From Podocnemis expansa (Eukaryota > Chordata > Testudines > Podocnemididae): 64,000 bases of DNA. The notes beneath the pieces were generated by a model. The model was given only the letters and a program-made list of their open reading frames with translations, did not search any database and was not told where the DNA came from. Shown here in pieces: positions 12,108 to 23,727 of the stretch (the first letter of the stretch is position 1; each line of letters opens with the position of its first letter). The position numbers were made by a program, and so were the translations under genes. Where the stretch lies: contig ML682038.1 in the NCBI GenBank assembly GCA_007922195.1, forward strand, positions 81,395 through 145,394, read 5' to 3'.

Positions 12108-13325
12108 CCGGTCAGGCCAAACCATGAAGATTCCCTGCTCCATCCTTTTAATTCTGTCAGTCTGGAAGGGCAGCCCTTGAGACTTGATATTATAGCAGAG
12201 GCTGAAGGGAAGTGCACTGGGGAGTGTAACAGGACAGAGCTGACTTTCAGCTTTTGTCAGCAGGATGAACCAACTAACTCTTTCCTGTCCTGATTCAGTG
12301 TGGGATTGTCCATTCCCTTCACATTCCATTTGTGTGACAAGTCTTTTGCTAGAGTTTTTTTTTTTTTCCAAACACATTTTTACTGCTTGTTTGAAGTACT
12401 TTTACTTGCTTGTGTGACTAGAAATTGTTGCATGTCTCACAGCCTTAGGCAGGAAACTATTTATTGTAATCATTCATGAATCGTGATTTGAAAATCAAGT
12501 TGATTTTATTTTAGAGCACTCATTTGTTCCAAATATACTTACAAGTTATTCACCCTTAAGTCTTTGCATAATGAAGGTCACTATGGAAAGAACTGCAGAA
12601 AATTTCATGACAGCCAACTTCCTATGCAATCATGATTTTAACAGGTGGTAAAAAAAGTGTGTGCATGTTTATCTATACAATTATGTGTCATGATGAAGAT
12701 GGAGGTAAATCATTTATATGAGAGGGCCTCAGTGATTAAATGAGTATTTTTTCAAATGAATGGGATGAAAATATGATAATTTATTTTTGTTAGTAGTCAT
12801 GCAGCAGAGTTTTCTCTGAAAAACATGAAATTTTTGTATTCATAAAAATGTCAGGGCCTAGAATATAGCAAAAGACAAAAAAATATATAGTCATTAATCA
12901 GGTGAGCTATCTGACACAAGAGGAAGTTATAGAAAGCGAAACAACACTGAGCACACTGCTGCTGCAAAGGTTAATTATGGGAGCTTCACAAGAAGCCATG
13001 CTATGGGCAAAACTGACAGTAAATCAATAGCACAATACAGAAAAAAGTACAACATATATTTTTAAAATCTATTGGATTTCTGACCTTGTTAGTGTGCAAT
13101 TCTGATATTAGATTGGTACCATAAGAGACAGCTGCAGACTCTAGTCATTAAAAATTTGTTCTTCCTGACAAAGCAAATGGATCAATATACTGGGCAGAAT
13201 AATTGTATTATAACTATCCAGAATTCCCTGTCCATAACTGTTGTGCAGTTTTGCTCATGCTATTAAAACGATGATCACTTTCCACCAGAGACCTGTTTTT
13301 ATTTCATTGATATGTGTGTGTGTCT
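12108..13325. other. Unassigned AT-rich stretch
   Basis: No gene or transposon end is recognised in this 1.2-kb segment. Confidence 0.4.
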
Positions 13326-13327
13326 TT

Positions 13328-14855
13328 CAGGATTATTTAGAAAGGCTGGACCTGCACTAGTCCAGGGGCTGGATGCAGTGCCTCTGAGAGTGCTGAGGGA
13401 GTTGACAGATGTGATTACAGAGCCATTGGCCATTATTTTTGAAAACTCGTGATGACTGGGGGAGGTCCCAGATGATTGGAACATAGTGCCCATCTTAAAA
13501 AAAAAAAAAAAAAAGGAGAGGGAAGGGAGGAGGAGCCGGGGAACTACAGCCCAGTCACCATCATCTCAACTGTCAGAAAAATCATGGAGCAGGTCCAGCA
13601 GAAATCCATTTTTAGATACTTGAAAGAAAGAAAAGTGATCATGAACAGTCAATATGGATTAACCTAGGGCAAGTCATGTCTGACCAACCAGATTGCCTTC
13701 TGTGATGCAATGACTGACTCTGTGGATGTGGGGAAAGCAGTGGACATGATGCAGCTTGACTTTAGTAAAGCTTTTGATATGGTCTCCTACAATATTCTTA
13801 TCAGCAAATTAAAGAAGTTTGGGTTGGATGAACAGACCATAAGGTGGATAGAAAGCTGGCTAGATCATTGGGCTCCATGGGTAGGGATCCCTGGGTCAAT
13901 GTCTAGTTGGCAACCACTAACAAGCGGAGTGCCCCAGAGGCTGGCCCGGGGGCCAATTTTGTTCAACATTTTCATTAATGATCTGGAAGATGGGGTAGAT
14001 TGCACTCTCAGCAAGTTTGCAAATGACACTAAGCTGGGGAGTGTCAGATACACTGGAGAGCAGAGACAGGATACAGAATGACCTAGGCAAATTCAGAGAT
14101 CAGGCCAAAAAAAAAAAAAATTAATGGTGTTCAATAAGGACAAGTGCAAAGTCCGCACTTAAGACAGAAGAATCCCATGCACTGTTACAGACTTGGGACT
14201 GACTAGCTAGGTGGGAGTTTAAGGAAAAAAACTTTGGGGGTTATGGTGGACAAGAAGATAGGTATGAGTCAACGATGCAACCTTATTGGCAAGAAAGCTA
14301 AGATATATGGGGCTGCATTAGTAGGAGCATTGTAAGTAGGCTGATGAAAGTGATTATTTGGCCCTGGTGAGGCCACATTTGGTGTACTGGACCCAGTTTT
14401 GCTCCCACCCCCCCACACGCACTACAGAAAAGATGTGGACAAATTGGAAAGAGTCCAGTAGAGGGCAACAAAATGATTAGGGGGGTGGAGCACATGATTT
14501 AATGAGAAGAAGCTGATACATAGACTTGTTTAGTCTGCAGAAGAGAAAAATGGAGGCATAGTGTGTGTGGGGGGGGAGGGGGGAGACTGAGAGCAGCCTT
14601 TAACTGCCTGAAAGAGGTTCCAGAGACGATGGAGCTTGGCTGTTCTCAGTGGCAGTGAATGACATAACTAGGAGCAGTGGTCTTGAATTGCAGTAGGGGA
14701 GGTCTAGTTTGGATAATAGGAAAAACATTTTCACAAGAAGGGTAGTGAAGCACTGGAATGGGTTACCTAGGGTGGTGGTGGAATCTCTATCCTGAGAGGT
14801 TTTAAAATGTATGGTTTGACAAAGCCCTGGCTGGGATGATTTAATTAGGGTTGGA
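13328..14855 (+). mobile_element. CR1 LINE, decayed, 5'-truncated
   Basis: Plus-strand RT remnants run in order: [77 protein letters not shown], and [11 protein letters not shown], where the catalytic FADD has become FAND. C-terminal CR1 sequence continues to about 14855 through several frameshifts. Poly-A interruptions lie at 13497-13515 and 14107-14120. No ATTCTATGA repeats remain at the 3' end. The mutated active site and frameshifts make it inactive and older than the 3.7-kb copy. Confidence 0.9.
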
Positions 14856-14856
14856 A

Positions 14857-15622
14857 GAGATGGTCAAACTTATTCTGTTCAATTGAACAAAACTGTCAAT
14901 TGTCAATAGAAATTGGTCTTTTATGAAAATCGAACACCTTCTAGGAAAGGTATTTTTAAAAAATCTTTTCCATTTTTTCCTCAAAACTGAAAATACTGAA
15001 ATTTCAAAAATGATTGGATCTTAATTTTGTTTCCCTTTATTCTCCCTGCTCCCCGTATTCCTTTTTTGACATCAAATGCAATACAGTAAATGATGTCATT
15101 TTTGCTGTTTTGTTTTTATTTTACACTTGCATTTTTCCTTTTGCCTTCATTTTTTCCTGTATCTTTTCAAACTTCCTCAACTTTAACAAAACTTCAGAAT
15201 AGCAAGAGGGAAAATGAAAATCAGTCACATTGACACTCTAATTTTCAAAACTTCCACAACTTTGAACATAGAATTACTATGTTTTATTTTTCCTTTTGCA
15301 ACTTACAAACTTCTTCAGTTTTGAAAATGTTGAGTTACAATGTAGTAAAAGGAAACAAAGTAACCAACCAATTGTGGACATTCATTCACTTGTGTTCAGT
15401 GAGAAAGGGAAAGAGAAGGGAAAAAAAATCAAATCCAAACTTTAAAAATCTTTCCGTTTTCAAAGCTGAAATAAATCTCGATTCAAAATAAAGGGAATAT
15501 TTTTGTTTTGAAATTTTCTGTTGATCCTTTTAATGTATCAAAAAAGGTTTGCCATGAAAAAAATCATTTTTAACTATTTTTGGGGCAGGAAACCATTTGG
15601 GTTAAAATATTTCAACCAGCTC
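14857..15622. mobile_element. Candidate AT-rich TIR element
   Basis: The left edge 'agagatggtcaaac' pairs imperfectly with the right edge 'tttcaaccagctct', about 14-bp inverted termini. The interior is AT-rich with short self-complementary stretches ('ttcaattgaac', 'gtcaattgtc'). It begins just where the CR1 ends. I see no TSD, so the call is weak. A similar AT-rich composition occurs near 32.9-33.05 kb. Confidence 0.35.
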
Positions 15623-16149
15623 TATAGACTGGTATTGTATCAGATAATTTCACATACAGTGTACCAAAAGAAATGAGAATTCCTCAAACTTGAGATATGT
15701 GTGAGAGTAAGGAGCCCTGCATGCTAGCTTTCCACTTATTGTCTCAGTCATATAGGGCATGGATGGAGATATCAACCCGAATTAAGGTACACTGCAAAGG
15801 GCCTTGGCTGATAAATATGGGCGAGAAACAAAAAGAATAAGGAGACATTAGTTTATGGACTTTTGGGTAATATGTTATCTTTGGGGAAGATTTCACAGAG
15901 GAGCCATTCATACTCTAGCTAGTAAGAGTATTAGCAGCCAAAGTCATGACTTCTAAAAGTTCAGAGAACTTTCTACAGCTCTGATTGGTTGTTTCCTCCA
16001 TCTCCACATCCTCCATTCTTGCCCATCTTCTGTTACCATCCACCTTTGCTTTCCATTTATCTTATCTCTTCAACTAAAAAAAGTTGTGGAGCTAACATGA
16101 TGTTTGCTGCTATTAATTTTTCTCTCTGCTTCTTTGGTGACTCCTTCCC

Positions 16150-16300
16150 CACATGTCTATCTCACCTCTAGTTTGTAAGCTCGTCAATGCAGGTAGGGTT
16201 TGCTACCCTGTGTTTGTACAGTACCTAAAACAATGAGGCTCTGTCTTCGGTTGGTCCTTAGGCATTACCATAATAAACAATAATGAATAATAATCACCTT
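16150..16300 (+). repeat. Ancient LINE/SINE 3' tail with ATAAT repeats
   Basis: The order 'gtttgtaagctcgtc', 'gtttgtacagtacctaaaacaatg', 'ttaggcattaccataata' and a terminal 'aataatgaataataat' fits the conserved 3' tail of an old amniote repeat family ('tgtacagcgcctagcacaatgggg...ataataat'). It is non-coding and diverged. Confidence 0.5.
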
Positions 16301-16696
16301 TTCCTCCATTACAGTAGAAGGATGATATGATAAGTTGGTTTGCCTATGAAAGGGTTTGAATCCTACTCTAGCAAGGCAAACCACCCATGTATAAGGCCAT
16401 GGTGCTGAATGACCAGGTAGGTGAAAGAGTATAGTTACAGGTAGAACACAATTATTGATGTCTTGTCCTCCAAGTCATCTCCTTCACCTGCTCCTACTGC
16501 AAAGATCACAATGGGGCAAAGTACATTGACATTAAAAAATGACAGTTGTGTTCAATGAACTCCAAATCTATCTACCAACAGTACAAAGACTTCCTGCAGG
16601 ACAGTACTAGCAAAGTAGAGGATGCAAGGTTAACCTTCTTTCCCCTTCAGTCATAGGTGCCAAATCATATCTGGCAGAGCAACCCTGCTTGCATTC

Positions 16697-17335
16697 AATG
16701 GCTGTGTTCACACAGCACTTTTGTTTCGAAACAACCTCGTTGTTTTGAAACAAAAAAAACCATGTTCACACGACGCACAGTNNNNNNNNNNNNNNNNNNN
16801 NNNNNNNNNNNNNNNNNNNNNNNNNNNNNNNNNNNNNNNNNNNNNNNNNNNNNNNNNNNNNNNNNNNNNNNNNNNNNNNNNGTGTTCCAAAACAACAGTG
16901 GATCCTCAGCACCCTGGCCAGGGAACCCTCAGGACCTTGGCTAGGGTGCTGAGGGCTGTCCCTCAGCCCCAGAACGGGGGCTGCCGCCCCCAGCGGGGGG
17001 GGGGCGTGAGCTGCTGCTGGGCGGCTCAGCCCCCCGCCAGAGCTGCCCCCGAACACTGCCGGGGGCTGAGCCACCCCGCAGCGGCTCACCCCCTGCTGGT
17101 GCCTGCAGCCCCCTTTCTGGGGCTGCAGGGTGAGCCTGCAGCGGCTCACCCGCAGGGGTATCGAAATAGCATGTTCACACTGTGAACTTGCTATTTCGTT
17201 TCCCGCTTTTTTTCTTATTTCGAATTAACATTTTGTTAATTCGAAATAAGATATTTCGGAATAAGGTGTTGTTTCGAAACAAGTTGTTTCGACACAACTT
17301 GTTTCGAAATAACCCTGTGTGTGAACACAGCCAAT
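16697..17335. mobile_element. TIR element (GGCTGTGTTCACAC family) with sequence gap
   Basis: The element spans 16700-17332. It begins GGCTGTGTTCACAC and ends GTGTGAACACAGCC, a perfect 14-bp inverted pair. AAT flanks it at 16697-16699 and 17333-17335; this reads equally as a 5-bp CAATG duplication. Subterminal arrays of 'ttgtttcgaaacaa' and 'ttatttcgaattaaca' palindromes surround a GC-rich core (16900-17160) rich in 'ggctgcag' and 'ggtgagc'. There is no transposase. A PIF/Harbinger-like 3-bp TSD is suggested but not proven. Confidence 0.85.
16782..16881. other. Assembly gap, 100 N
   Basis: Exactly 100 N, inside the TIR element between the left palindrome array and the GC-rich core. The round number indicates a placeholder size. 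Confidence 0.98.
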
Positions 17336-17344
17336 GAGTGTAAG

Positions 17345-18565
17345 GCAAGAAGAGATCATTAGAGCATCCTGTCTAATCCTGATATAACACGGGACATAGC
17401 ATTTTGCTAAATAAACTTGTGTTTGATTGAACTGTATCTTTCAGAAACGTATCCAGTTTTGATCTGAAGACTTCAGGAGATGGGGAATCCACTAGTTTCC
17501 TTTGTAGTTTGTTCTAATGGTTAATCGCCCTTGCTATTAAAAATTTGTTCTTTATTTCTAATTTGAAATGGTCTGGCTTTAACAAGAAGCAATGACTGGA
17601 AGTTATGTCTTTTTCCACTAGATTAAAATTGCTCTTCAGTACATGATATTTTCTGCCTGTGAAGTTACTTATACACTGTAATCATGTCATCTCTCAATCT
17701 CCTTTCTGATTAACTGAAAAGACTGAACTCTCTAAATCTCTCTGGAAGCCATTTTCTGCAGTCCTTAAATTATTTCTGAGTCTCTTTTCTGCTTCCTCCC
17801 CAGTTCTTCAACATTCTTCTAAAAATGTCGAGAGCAGACCGATGCATAGGATTCCAGTATCCGGCTCCCTGAAGCCTCATACAGAGGTAAAATCACTTGC
17901 CTACTGTCATTCACTGTTTCCCAGTTTGTACATCCAAGGATTGCATTAGTTCTTTTTAACACAGAACTACACAGGCACTGCTTTCCAGGATGCAGTCTTC
18001 CATTCTGTCTGTATAGTCCACATTCTTGTTTTCTAGACATATGATGTTGCATTTAACTCTATTTAAGTACCCAAATTTACCCTGAGGTCGACTACTCTGA
18101 AAAATGGTCATGTTCTCCTCATTATTTATCACTCTGCCAATCTTTAGGTTATCCATAAATTTTAAACAGTAGGTGTTTTTATATTTGCTTTCTGATGATT
18201 GAGAAAAATACTGAATAGTTGGGTCTAGTACAAACCCCTACAGAACCCCACAAGAGACATATGCACTCAATGATGATTCCCAATTAACAACCAGGCTGTC
18301 AGATGTCAGATAACCAGGTCTTAACCCACTGAAAGTATGCTTTATTCATATTTTATAGTACTAATATTTTAATCAGAATGTTGTGTGGTACTATGTCAAA
18401 TACCTCACAAAGTTTAAGTCTATTATTATATCTATGCAGTTACTTTTAAGATCGACCAAACTTGTAATCTTATCAAAACATGAAGTCAAGTTTATTTGAC
18501 AAGAAGCATTTTCTGTGAAAGCATCTTGACTGGTATCAATTATATGCTCCTCCTTTAATTCTTTA
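17345..18565 (-). mobile_element. Ancient CR1 LINE, minus strand
   Basis: The plus strand shows a degraded reverse complement of a CR1 RT. The minus-strand reading gives KFMDNLKIGRVINN, which corresponds to the CR1 'FADDTKIGR' block. The 'ccaattaacaaccaggctgtcag' and 'gcatcttgactggtatcaatt' regions correspond to the '.W.....F' and 'KSCLTN' parts. Many stops and frameshifts are present. The 3' side (17350-17530) keeps the CR1-like 'gagatggggaatccactag' region without terminal octamers. It is much older than the other copies. Confidence 0.75.
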
Positions 18566-18722
18566 TAGAGAAAGAACAGCAGAATTTGCAGCCTACTTTG
18601 CTGAAAAGAATAATAAAATACTAGAGCAGCTCATTGGAGCAGAAAACTCCAAACTACAGCAACAACTTTCTTTTCAGGAGATGCTGAAACAGATCCAGGA
18701 GGGCTATTTAGTAACTGAATAA
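18566..18722 (+). other. Short coiled-coil-like open frame, unknown
   Basis: From 18573 a frame of 49 codons runs to TAA at 18720-18722. It starts RTAEFAAYFAEKNNKILEQL and continues with a Gln/Glu/Leu-rich amphipathic stretch ending QEGYLVTE. The heptad-like spacing of Leu/Ile looks more protein-like than the surrounding ORFs. A pyrimidine-rich 'ctttaattctttatag' lies just before it and could act as a splice acceptor, but that sequence is also the end of the ancient CR1, so this may be coincidence. It could be a terminal exon, a processed pseudogene tail or chance. I recognise no family. Confidence 0.3.
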
Positions 18723-19446
18723 TGCAGAAGATAAGTCTTCTGAGAACATGACCTTTCAGGGTAGCATCTGAACAACTGGCAGCTGACTGGGATTTTAAAC
18801 AATTTTCCAGTGAAAGTTATCTCTCATCAAGGGGATTATGCTAGAGATCAGAACCAAGAATCTCATTAAAGTGATCAGGCTGTAGAAGTGGTGTGTGTGT
18901 GTGTGAGTGTGAGTGTGAGAAAAAGATTTCTGGTGTGCTACAGTGTATTAACAGACAAAGAAATGTCATTGAGTCAGTTACTAATGAGGAGACGAATCAA
19001 CTCTAGTTTACTCAGCAATTAAGGACTATTCAAGATTCATAGTTCAGAAGGAATAATATTGTTTAACGAAAAGAGAAACAGAAAATCTATTTTGATAAAA
19101 AATCATGCAAGTTTCTAGCACTTAAATAGGGCAATATGGTAACTTCATGATGACTGCACCCCCTAGGTATGGTGCTAATGAAGTACAATCAAAACAAAAA
19201 CTGATAAAAGAAATTTGAGCAAAATGTCACAAAACACATTGGGCTGGATTCTCCTCTGCCTTGTACTTTGAGAGGCTATTTATACCTTTGAAGAGTGAGT
19301 GTAAAGAGGGTGCAAAATGGCATCACAGATCATATATTGTACAGGCATGGAGAAGCTTAGAATTCACATCCTGAGGCTGCAGGTACAAAGCCTGCAGAAT
19401 TTTTGCCACCATTGCGAAGAGTGAAGAAAAAGGATACTTCAAAGCC
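18723..19446. other. Unassigned stretch with (GT)n
   Basis: A short GT-rich microsatellite occurs at 18890-18918. Nothing else is recognised. Confidence 0.45.
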
Positions 19447-20071
19447 CATTTCTCTGAAAAAAGAAAAAAAAAAGCAAGGAGTCTTGTGGCACTTAAAGAC
19501 TAACAGATTCATTTATCAGATGAGCTTTCGTGGGAGAAAATCCCACTTTGTCAGACACTTTGAAGAGGGGGAATTTACAGAAAGGGATGAAAATAAATGC
19601 AGGGGAGTGTAAGACATGGGATCAGGTCATACTGCAACAGCAAATGATTTGTTAATGATGGTCCTCAAGAAAATCAATGGGACATCAAGACTTCAAAGAG
19701 AAACAGCCAACTAATATGCAAATTAGTTTGTGTGAAAGCAGGACTTAATTGTGACTATGGATTCGTTTCAGATTATAACAGGAAATTTGACTTCACCCTC
19801 CGTCTATGTGATGTTTCCTAGAGTTTGAATCCTTACAAATGCTCTGATTTGCTGTTGCAGTATGACCTGATCCTATGGCTTACACTCCCCTGCATTTATT
19901 TTCATCCCATTCTGTAAGTTCCCCCTCTTCAAAGCATCTGACAAAGTGGGATTTTCTCCAACAAAAGCTCATGTGATAAATAAATCTGTTAGTCTTTAAG
20001 TGCCACAAGATTCCTTGCTCTTTTTGCTTTACTAGACTAACACAGCTGCCCCTTTGGAACATTTCTATGAA
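19447..20071. mobile_element. Inverted dimer of Penelope-like 3' regions with 12-bp TSD
   Basis: The left arm (about 19459-19645) is a PLE 3' end on the minus strand. The right arm (about 19646-20059) is a longer PLE 3' region on the plus strand, starting in coding sequence (reading MMVLKKINGTSRLQRET, then KAGLN.DYGFVSDYNR) and ending 'ctgcccctttggaac'. The arms meet at the self-complementary 'caaatgatttg'. CATTTCTCTGAA (19447-19458) and CATTTCTATGAA (20060-20071) flank the pair, a TSD with one mismatch. So the dimer appears to be a single insertion with different 5' truncation points in each arm. Confidence 0.87.
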
Positions 20072-21365
20072 GAATGTATTTTAGGATTCAGTTGATAAAT
20101 CCGTGTCACTTGGGTTAATATTTTCAAAAGTTTATACTTAGTTATGAAAAATCAAAATGGCTGATCACGTAGCAGCTCCTGTTGTCTTCAGTACATTTAT
20201 TCATCTGCTCAGCTATCTACAGTCCTCCTTGGGGACAGGAATTCCTCTGAGATATGCGTTTATTTCCTTGTCTTCAATCTGTGCCCATTATCGCAAAGTG
20301 AATCAATCCATCCTCCAAGACCTATTGCAACAGATACCACAACTGGTGAGCTCCCTTCCCATTTTGATCCACTTTAACCACTGACTATAAATTTGCTTAC
20401 AGCTTCCATTTCATTCTCTTTGCTGAAACCCTAGTATGTGCCTTGGCATTTTCTTTCCCTGATTTCTGTAGCCTTTTTCTTTCCAACCTCCTTATTTTCT
20501 CCACCCTCCCGATTTAATCCATCCCAATTACCGTGTAACTTTAAGTGATTTTTATTGAGTCAAAGGGCAGACGTACCATGAATTTCCAGTACATAGTCAG
20601 TATGCCAAAATCTGTACAAAATGCAATTTTGCAAGATAATAGGACAATAGAGGAAAGGAAAAGGTGTAAATGCCTTTTCATGCTTGATAAAATCCATACA
20701 CCACACTGTCAATTTTTCTTCACTCAAGAGCTTTGAACAAAAGAATGTTGTATTCAGCTAATAAGATTCAGACTATTTCAGCTAATTTTTATTTCTTTCA
20801 TATCAGTCACCATTTATACAATACTGCATCTAAAAAATGAGATTTATAAAATCTGAGGAAAATTCATTCAATATGTCCTGCCATCTGCAGTTGTTTGCAT
20901 CATTCAAACTCAAACTGAAATACAAGTAGTAAATCTTATTATAAATCAAAATTACATCTAAAGAAAATGAAAAGTATATACTTCCTGGGTAAACGTGGCC
21001 CCACTGAAGCCAACAGGAGTTAGGTCCTAATGCTTTCAGTGGGCCCAGGATTTCAATAATTCCAAATTTATTGCTGGTAACAGTTTTAAATTACTCAGGC
21101 CTTATATTTTTTTTGTAGTAATACTAAGTAATAGAACATTCTGAATTATACCTGTAAATTTGTAAGTGTGCCTTGTTGATTTAGGAGCCCAAGTCCTATT
21201 TCCAAAGTGACTAAAGCACTTAACAACCTAGGTCTCAATAGAAGTCAATGGTATTTAGACCTGAAGAGCCAGACTTTAAAGGTATTCAGATGGCTAAATC
21301 TAAGACAGTTGCCTAATCTCATTAGGTAACTAACTCTCCATGAAAACAGTGTTTGCAGTGTTGAT
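20072..21365. other. Unassigned stretch
   Basis: No gene or transposon terminus was identified. Short phrases such as 'gaagtcaatgg' near 21245 recur in old sauropsid repeats but are too short to call. Confidence 0.4.
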
Positions 21366-21369
21366 GGAT

Positions 21370-21480
21370 TGGTGCTGGTTCCAGGAAATTAGACAGAGAA
21401 GATGTGTGATATATCTTTTATTGGACCAACTAAGAAGGTAGGTGAGATAATACTTTTATTGGACCAACTAAGGAGTTGTT
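21370..21480 (-). repeat. 3' end of another Penelope-like/retroposon family, with internal duplication
   Basis: The segment 'ggttccaggaaattagacag', then 'cttttattggaccaact', resembles the minus-strand 3' end of a second sauropsid retroelement family ('gtcccaggatattagagagac...ttttattggaccaact'). TTTTATTGGACCAACTAA occurs at 21416-21433 and 21454-21471, a direct repeat with a 38-bp period. Confidence 0.45.
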
Positions 21481-21599
21481 AGATGGTCCAGTAGAATAAT
21501 CTCCAGGTGCAGTCAACAGGGGAGTTTGAGTGGGCCTTAGGGGCTGTGGGGGAATTTGTGGAGTTGTGTATCCATGTGTTTGCGTGTGCATGTGCGTTT

Positions 21600-22560
21600 G
21601 TGTGTGTGTGAGTGTGTTCCACTGACTGGAAGAAGGGGAAAAGCTATGGCAGATACAGCAGTAGTAGTGGTAGTCACTCAAGCAGAAGAAGAGACAATGA
21701 AGATGACAGGATGTGGAAGTTGCAGGAAGTACATGATCTTTAAGGGGGTACCTCTAAAGAGCATTGTATGCATGAAGTACTGCTTCATAGAGTTGATAGA
21801 GGGGAAAATTCAAGGATGAGAGATGCAGGTGGCAACTCTAGTTGAGTTTAGAAGGGGGTTTGAGCAGCTGATAGAGCAGATAAATGAGGAGGATGTAGGA
21901 AAAAACCCAGATCTGCCAATGGAAGAAGGACCAACCACTTCTGAGAGGAGACTGTTGGGTGAGGAAAGTGGCTGGTGGAAGCATGTGACTGCACACTATT
22001 TCCAGGAAACAACAAGTCTATATGACTGGGGACTCCATGCTGAGAAGGACAGACAGGCCTGTAAACAGAGCTGATCCCAAGAAGAGAAGGGTGTGCCGCC
22101 TGCCGGGCACTAGGTTATGGGATATGGATCTGAGGCTGAAGAGGATCCTAATGGGTGCAGGAAAGAATCCTCTGTTTGTCCTTCATGTGGGTACAAATGA
22201 TATAGCTAGGTTATCAGGTTATCACCAGAATGTAGCAAAGGAGACTATGTCAGGCTGGTGAGGACTCTTAAGGAAATAGAAGTTCAGGTGATCCTCAGTG
22301 GGAGGCTGCCTATCCCTAGAGGAGAACAGAGGAGTGAAAAGATTCTGATGATCAACAGAAGGCTCAGGCAGTGGTGCAATAAGGAGGGCTTTGCGATGTA
22401 TGGTCTCTGGGAGGCATTCATGGACAGAAAACTATTCTCTTGGATAGACTTCAGCTGCATAGGGAGGGAAACAAGACTCCTAGGATGGAGGCTACCACAA
22501 CTGATTAAGAGAGATTTAAACTAGGGAGTTGGGGGAGATGGTTGAGAGATGCCTGGATAA
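21600..22560 (+). pseudogene. CR1 ORF1 (zinc-finger plus SGNH esterase), frameshifted
   Basis: This is a rare CR1 5' region. Codons near 21700 give a Cys-rich block (CGSCRKYMIF, then CMKYCFIELIEG), the zinc-binding start of CR1 ORF1. A helical part follows (VATLVEFRRGFEQLIEQIN). Next is the esterase: block I is GDSMLRRTDRP with the catalytic Ser (about 22028), then VCRLPGTRLWDMDLRLKRI, block III HVGTNDIARLSG (about 22185), and RLPIPRGEQRSEKILMINRR. The block V histidine (LQLHREGNK) sits in a neighbouring frame near 22450, so frameshifts have broken the protein. The protein acts as an RNA-binding/esterase partner of the CR1 RNP in intact elements. Confidence 0.82.
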
Positions 22561-22699
22561 TTCCCAGGTCTGATATTGGCATTGACAGGAAGGAACATGA
22601 AAAAAAAAAAAAAAGGATACAGAGGTAGGGAGAAGAATGGACATTAGAAAGAAGGGTAATGTAAATACTGGTCCGAGAGGCTGTATGGCAATAGAACGA

Positions 22700-23260
22700 C
22701 TGAGCTAAATGGGATAAGGAATGTGACTGAAGCTAAGCAGCAAAAATTAAAATGTTTGTATACCAAGGTGAGATGCCTGAATAACAAAATGGAGGAACTA
22801 GAGCTACTGGTAGAGGAAGTGAGACCAGATATTATAGAGATAACAGAAAAAAGAGAAATCATGACTGCTATACCTGTATTGAAGTCTATGTGCTCTTTAG
22901 GAAAGACAGATTCAAAGGCAAAGTTCAGGGAATGGCATTGCATATCAGTGATGAGGTAGATTGTAAAGAAATTTGAAGTGATGGAATTAATAAAACAGAG
23001 TCTATCTGGGCGTAAATCACACTGGGGAAGAAAATTACTAGATTTTTCTCTTGGGGTAGTGCTTGGAGTGCATTACAGACCAGCTGGCTCTAATTTAGAG
23101 AGTTAAGTGATTATTACAAGGTTAAAAACAGAATAAAGGACAATGTAGGCTCCATGTCTGGTAAAACTGCTCAATAGTGAGATCTATTTAAAAGGTGGAA
23201 TAGTCTTCCAAGGGTAAGAAATGGAAGTCCCACCTGAAAGTCTGGATGAAGCACCAGTAA
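22700..23260 (+). pseudogene. CR1 ORF2 endonuclease start joined to 3' coding end (internal deletion)
   Basis: The frame at 22723 gives KLKCLYTKVRCLNNKMEELE, LLVEEVRPDIIEITE, the N-terminus of the CR1 apurinic-like endonuclease, including the ITE motif with the metal-binding Glu. A later block LGVVLGVHYRPAGSN (near 23060) is the endonuclease 'VGVCYRPP' strand. Shortly after, 'aggtggaatagtcttccaagg' near 23200 matches the C-terminal CR1 'WNKLP' region. The whole RT is therefore missing between about 23110 and 23190. Stops are present. It lies directly downstream of ORF1 in the normal CR1 order. Confidence 0.75.
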
Positions 23261-23416
23261 GATAATGTATGCTAATATGAACAGCGTTGTTTCGTAAAGA
23301 AGTTTAACAGGACTATTTTGCAAGTACTATGAAAACAGATGGAGCTTTGAGTCATTGCTTCTAACAAGGTGGCTGAGTTGAAGTAGGTATAACAGCTGAG
23401 CACTGGAGATAAAGAC

Positions 23417-23727
23417 AAAGGGTATGTCTACACTGTGTGTTTAAGTCGACTTAAGGGCCCTTAAGTCAATGTAAACAAAGCCCTGTCTACATTGCAGGGC
23501 AATAAAGTTGACTTTAGCATCAGGTAAAGTCAACTTTATTACTTCCACTTATAAAGTTGACTTTACAGTTAAGTCGACTTTATTAAGTTGACTTAAGGCA
23601 ATGTGGAGGGGGAGTTGCCTTAAGTCAACTTAATTGACCTCCCAACCACAGAAAACATGGGGATGAGGGCTGGCTAGAAGGCACAACACAGCTGGGAGCA
23701 TTCCCAGCTGTGTGGACCACAGCCAAA
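23417..23727. mobile_element. TIR element, AAGTCGACTTAAG palindrome type, 305 bp
   Basis: The element spans 23420-23724. It starts GGGTATGTCTACACTG and ends GTGTGGACCACAGCC, an imperfect inverted pair. AAA at 23417-23419 and 23725-23727 is the candidate 3-bp TSD. The interior repeats 'taagtcgacttaag' and 'aaagttgactttat', both self-complementary. It shares termini with the TTCGAA-type elements but has a different palindrome unit. Confidence 0.7.

Noticed and set aside
11464..12377. Overlapping ORFs of 100-206 codons on both strands
   Set aside because: They fall in the hAT element and its internal tandem array; no transposase motifs.
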